Origin: Setophaga petechia
Lineage: Eukaryota > Chordata > Aves > Passeriformes > Parulidae
Assembly: GCA_024362935.1 (NCBI GenBank)
Contig: JANCRA010000060.1
Span: 1,676,501-1,740,500, forward strand
Length of the DNA: 64,000 nt
Direction of reading: 5' to 3'
Shown: piece after piece, positions 58,301-64,000 of the stretch
Position numbering within the stretch: the first letter of the stretch is position 1
Layout: the number at the start of each line of letters is the position of its first letter
Made by a program: the position numbers and the translations under genes
The notes under the pieces: generated by a model
Database searches by the model: none
Seen by the model: only the letters and a program-made list of their open reading frames with translations
What the model was told of the DNA's origin: nothing

Positions 58301-60094
58301 ATGTGTGTCCCTCCTGCTGAGGGGACACTGGAGCTTTGGTGGCTGCACCATTTGTCTGAGCTGAGGCCAGCCCAGCCTGCTGGGCATCATGGCCAGGCAT
58401 TCCCTGCAGTGCCCCTGGAGCTGGGTTTTTGGGAATCCCAGAGAGGATGGCTACCAGGGGAGCGTGGCCATCAAGCCCTTGTGCAGAGCAGGGACTGCTC
58501 CAGCTGAATCAGGTCTGGCTGCAGATCCCTGCACAGAATCCATGCACAGGAACCTTTCCCCACACTGACCCAAAAATCTCTTCCCAAGTCCCAGCCAGTC
58601 CAAGGCAGCTGTCAAACAGCACAGATAGAATGACTGAGCTGGACCTTGGGACTGTGCATCTTTCCAGGGCACATTTTGGATCAAACTGCAGATCCATGTG
58701 CTGTCAAAATTGTACTTCATCCTGCTGAAGAACATTGTCTCTGTGGAGATGGTGCCAAGCTGTGCTGCTGCTGGTCACAGTCAGGGCAGGGTAAATATTT
58801 GGATAATATTAATTCATGTGGTGAGAGCAAAACTCCTGCTTATTTCTATAGTCTTCTGCTAATAATTCTGCTAATAATTGGATGTGTTTTGAAAGCTGAG
58901 CCCAGTGCCATAGGCCAGCAGCAGCATTTCTGGCTCTGACTCTGCCTGGCGGTGTTGTGGTGTAGAACTGAGCTTCCCACCCTGCTGCCATGGGATGTCA
59001 CCGGCCCTTTCCACCTGGGGGTGTCACTGGTGCCACCTGGGGGTGTCACTGGTGCTGGGTGGTGCCTGGCAGGGCACACAGAGAGGGGCTGGCCTCCTGC
59101 AAAGAGCTCTGTGGGGCTGGAGGAAGCAGCAGGCAGAGATGGACTGGGGATGAGGTCTCTGCTCACCCAGTGTGGGCACAGCTGGGCTCCCAGTCCTGCT
59201 GCCCCCTGAGGGAGGTGTGGATTCCATCCTGGAATGGGAGGCACAGGGGGGATGAGGGAGGACTCCTGGGGACATGGGGCACGTTCCCTGCAGATGAAGG
59301 GCTCTGCCTGGGTTCTGTGGGTGCGTCCACAGTGGGATGGGAGACTTGTCAAGATGTGGGAAGAGTGCCCAGCCCCCTCTGAGCTTGGCTGGTCACCATG
59401 GTGTGTTGGGCTGTGATTTGCACTGCCTGATGCCCTTGGAATGTCCTTCCAGCACGGCCCAGCTGTGGGAACCTGGGGACCACAGCAGGCTGAGGACCTG
59501 GCTGGCAGTCCCCTGCCCCAGCCCTTACCTCTGCTACCCCTTGAGAAAGTGATAGCAGGAGGGGAAGGAGAGACCTGGAGAGTGGGTCTGGTGTGGGGAG
59601 GGCAGGGGAAAGCTCTCTGGAGGTTGTTTGCTCTGCTCTGGTCCATGCCAGCACCAGGGGATGTTCCCCAGGTCCCTGTGGTCCCCCTGGGGTCAGCACT
59701 AAGGACCCAGATGGGAAGAGCAGCTCCCAGAGCAGATCCCAGGGCAGCCCTCTCAGGGTGTCCAGCCCAGCAGGGACAGTCCTGCTGCCCTCACTGGGCT
59801 GTGTCTCCATGAGAGGATGTGGCTCCTGAATTGCTCCATCCCTGGGCACTGATGGGAAGCCCAGGTCCTGCTACCCACCAGGCATGGGGCACACAGAGCA
59901 CAGGAGTGATTCTCTGCTCTTCCACCGTGGAACCCCTTCATGATCCATTCATTTGCTATTGCCCCAGCAGCTGCTGCCCAAGCCAGACCCTGGCCAGGAG
60001 AGCCAGGGCTGTGTGTGAGGGAGGAATGGCTGCAGCACAAACACAAGGGCTCAGGGCACTGTCCCTTCCCTGGGCTGGCCTCGGGCCAAGCTGT

Positions 60095-60214
60095 CCCACA
60101 GGACCATCCCAGCCTGTCCCACAGTGTCCCACAGGACTGTCCCAGCCTGTCCCACAGGGTCCCACAGGACCATCCCAGCCTGTCCCACAGGACCATCCCA
60201 GCCTGTCCCACAGG
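60095..60214. repeat. C-rich minisatellite (CCATCCCAGCCTGTCCCACAG-type)
   Basis: Four repeats of CCATCCCAGCCTGTCCCACA-like units (CTGTCCCAGCC in one), some with an extra GTCCCACAGGA segment between them. Confidence 0.88.
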
Positions 60215-60819
60215 TCAAACTGGGCTTTGCTGCCGTCCTGCTGGGCTGAGCCTGGCAGGATTCCCCTGGGAGGAACCTGAGCATCTCCTCTCAGGCAGAG
60301 TCAGTGGAGTAGGGTGCTCCAAGCCCTGGGTGGATCCCTTGGTCTGGCAGTGTGGGGACACCAGCAGCCCCCTGCTGGGAGCCCGAGGGGGCCTGGATGC
60401 CATCCTGGGCTGGGAGTGGGCTCTGCTCCAGCCCTGTTCCTGCTGGGGGCCCCAGTTCCAGCTGGGCACAGCAGCCCCCACCTTGGAAGGACCAGGTTTT
60501 CCTGCTGTCATCCTGCCTCAGTGGTGCTTGGGGTCTGCATGAGCCCTGTGCCATTCCCCATGGGACACACAGTGCCCCAGCTGTGTCCCCAAAGGTGGCT
60601 CTGTCCCACTGCTGCCCTCCCTTCTCCTGACATTCCTTACCTGTAACAACAGCACCATCCTCAGTGCCCTGGGACTCCTGGCTCCTCTCCTGCCCCTGCA
60701 GCCCTCTGAGGTCAATGGTCTCCTCTCTCCTCTACTTCTTCCTTGGGCTCCCTGGGCAGGGTGGGGGTCACTGGGACAGGGAGGGCAGCAGCAAAAGGGC
60801 TTTGACCCACCAGGGGTGG

Positions 60820-61602
60820 GAGGATGGATGATGGATGGATGATGGATGGATGGATGGATGATGGATGGATGAATGATGGATGGATGGATGGATGGATGAA
60901 TGGATGGATGATGGATGATGCATGATGGATGGATGGATGGATGGATGGATGGATGGATGGATGATGGATGAATGATGGATGGATGAATGATGGATGGATG
61001 GATGGATGGATGGATGGATGGATGGATGGATGGATGATGGATGGATGAATGGATGATGGATGGATGATGGATGGATGGATGGATGGATGGATGGATGGAT
61101 GATGGATGGATTGATGGATGGATGGATGGATGATGGATGAATGGATGGATGATGGATGATGCATGATGGATGGATGGATGGATGGATGGATGGATGGATG
61201 GTTGGATGGATGGATGATGGATGAATGATGGATGGATGAATGATGGATGGATGGATGATGGATGGATGGATGGATGGATGGATGGATGGATGGATGGATG
61301 GATGATGGATGATGGATGGATGAATGGATGATGGATGGATGGATGGATGGATGGATGGATGGATGATGGATGGATGGATGGATTGATGGATGGATTGATG
61401 GATGGATGGATGGATGGATGATGGATGGATGGATGGATGGATGGATGGATGGATGAATGGATGATGGATGGATGATGGATGGATGGATGGATGGATGGAT
61501 GGATGGATGGATGGATTGATGGATGATGAATGGATGGATGTATGGATGAATGGATGGATGATGGATGGATGGATGGATGGATGGATGGATGGATGGATGG
61601 AG
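60820..61602. repeat. GATG-rich array with higher-order structure
   Basis: About 780 bp of ATGG/GGAT tetramers interrupted by GAT trimers, GAAT, GATT and GCATG variants. The word GATGATGCATGATGG occurs at both about 60915 and 61156, with matching flanks, giving a period near 241 bp on top of the tetramer. The very long minus-strand open frames (runs of SIHP) come from the array and are not genes. Confidence 0.97.
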
Positions 61603-61695
61603 GGACATGGGAAGCAGTGTGCTTGGAGCAGATAACCCCCTTACGCTGGTTGCTGGGGCTGCTTTGGCGCTGTGACACAGAGGGCACGAGGGTGA

Positions 61696-63889
<2,194 letters not shown>

Positions 63890-64000
63890 AGCCCACGGCC
63901 CTTCTGCCCATCCCCTGCACATCCCCCGCCCCCTGGCCCCCCTTGCTGCCCCACAGCAGCCTCCTCCCACGGGCAGCACCTCCCAGGACCAGCACCCTGC
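63890..64000 (+). other. MYL9: MYL9 3' UTR, truncated by window end
   Basis: C-rich sequence after the stop codon. No AATAAA occurs before the window ends, so the 3' end of the gene lies further right. Confidence 0.7.

Noticed and set aside
60820..61602. CRISPR-like array
   Set aside because: There are no unique spacers of constant length; this is a tandem microsatellite in animal DNA.

Overview
This is vertebrate nuclear DNA: split genes with GT-AG introns, CpG-island promoters and no operons. It is almost certainly from a bird, probably a songbird. The evidence is repeated CR1-type LINE 3' ends, compact introns, and a solo LTR of about 1.8 kb whose ends (TGTGGTGGTTTGACA ... CCATGACA) and 5-bp target duplication look like an avian ERVL-type element. 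Species assignment is inference; nothing was searched against a database.

Four protein-coding genes are supported by exon-by-exon reading. (1) NCOA6, minus strand, 5' part only: a CpG-island first exon near 14.5-14.64 kb, a non-coding exon at 2298-2449, and the first coding exon at 1938-2212; the rest of the gene lies left of the window. (2) GGT7, minus strand, complete: 15 coding exons from 41868 down to 24058, giving a 658-residue type II membrane protein of the gamma-glutamyltransferase family. (3) RAB5IF (C20orf24/OPTI/RCAF1), minus strand, complete: 4 coding exons from 51430 to 47156, 134 residues. (4) MYL9, plus strand: a TATA-box promoter and non-coding exon 1 near 54.86-55.01 kb, a 7.1-kb intron, and 3 coding exons from 62152 to 63889 encoding the 172-residue smooth-muscle myosin regulatory light chain. 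In human these genes all lie on chromosome 20q11.2, but this arrangement differs from the human order as I remember it: ACSS2 is missing next to GGT7, and TGIF2 is missing between RAB5IF and MYL9.

The regions between genes and the introns hold CR1 fragments, one solo LTR with an antisense LTR-like core inside it, a large imperfect inverted repeat in an NCOA6 intron (arms 4651-4999 and 5849-6147), and several tandem arrays. The clearest arrays are a 175-bp strictly 5-bp-periodic block beside the RAB5IF promoter, a GATG-rich array of about 780 bp in MYL9 intron 1, and a minisatellite with a unit of about 20 bp just after MYL9 exon 1.

The four genes do not form one pathway: a nuclear coactivator, a gamma-glutamyltransferase homologue, an ER/mitochondrial assembly factor and a contractile light chain. 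I found no RNA gene, CRISPR array, bacterial-type system or new multi-gene system. The most interesting points are the apparent loss of the catalytic threonine in GGT7, the inverted repeat, the pentamer array and the rearranged gene order.
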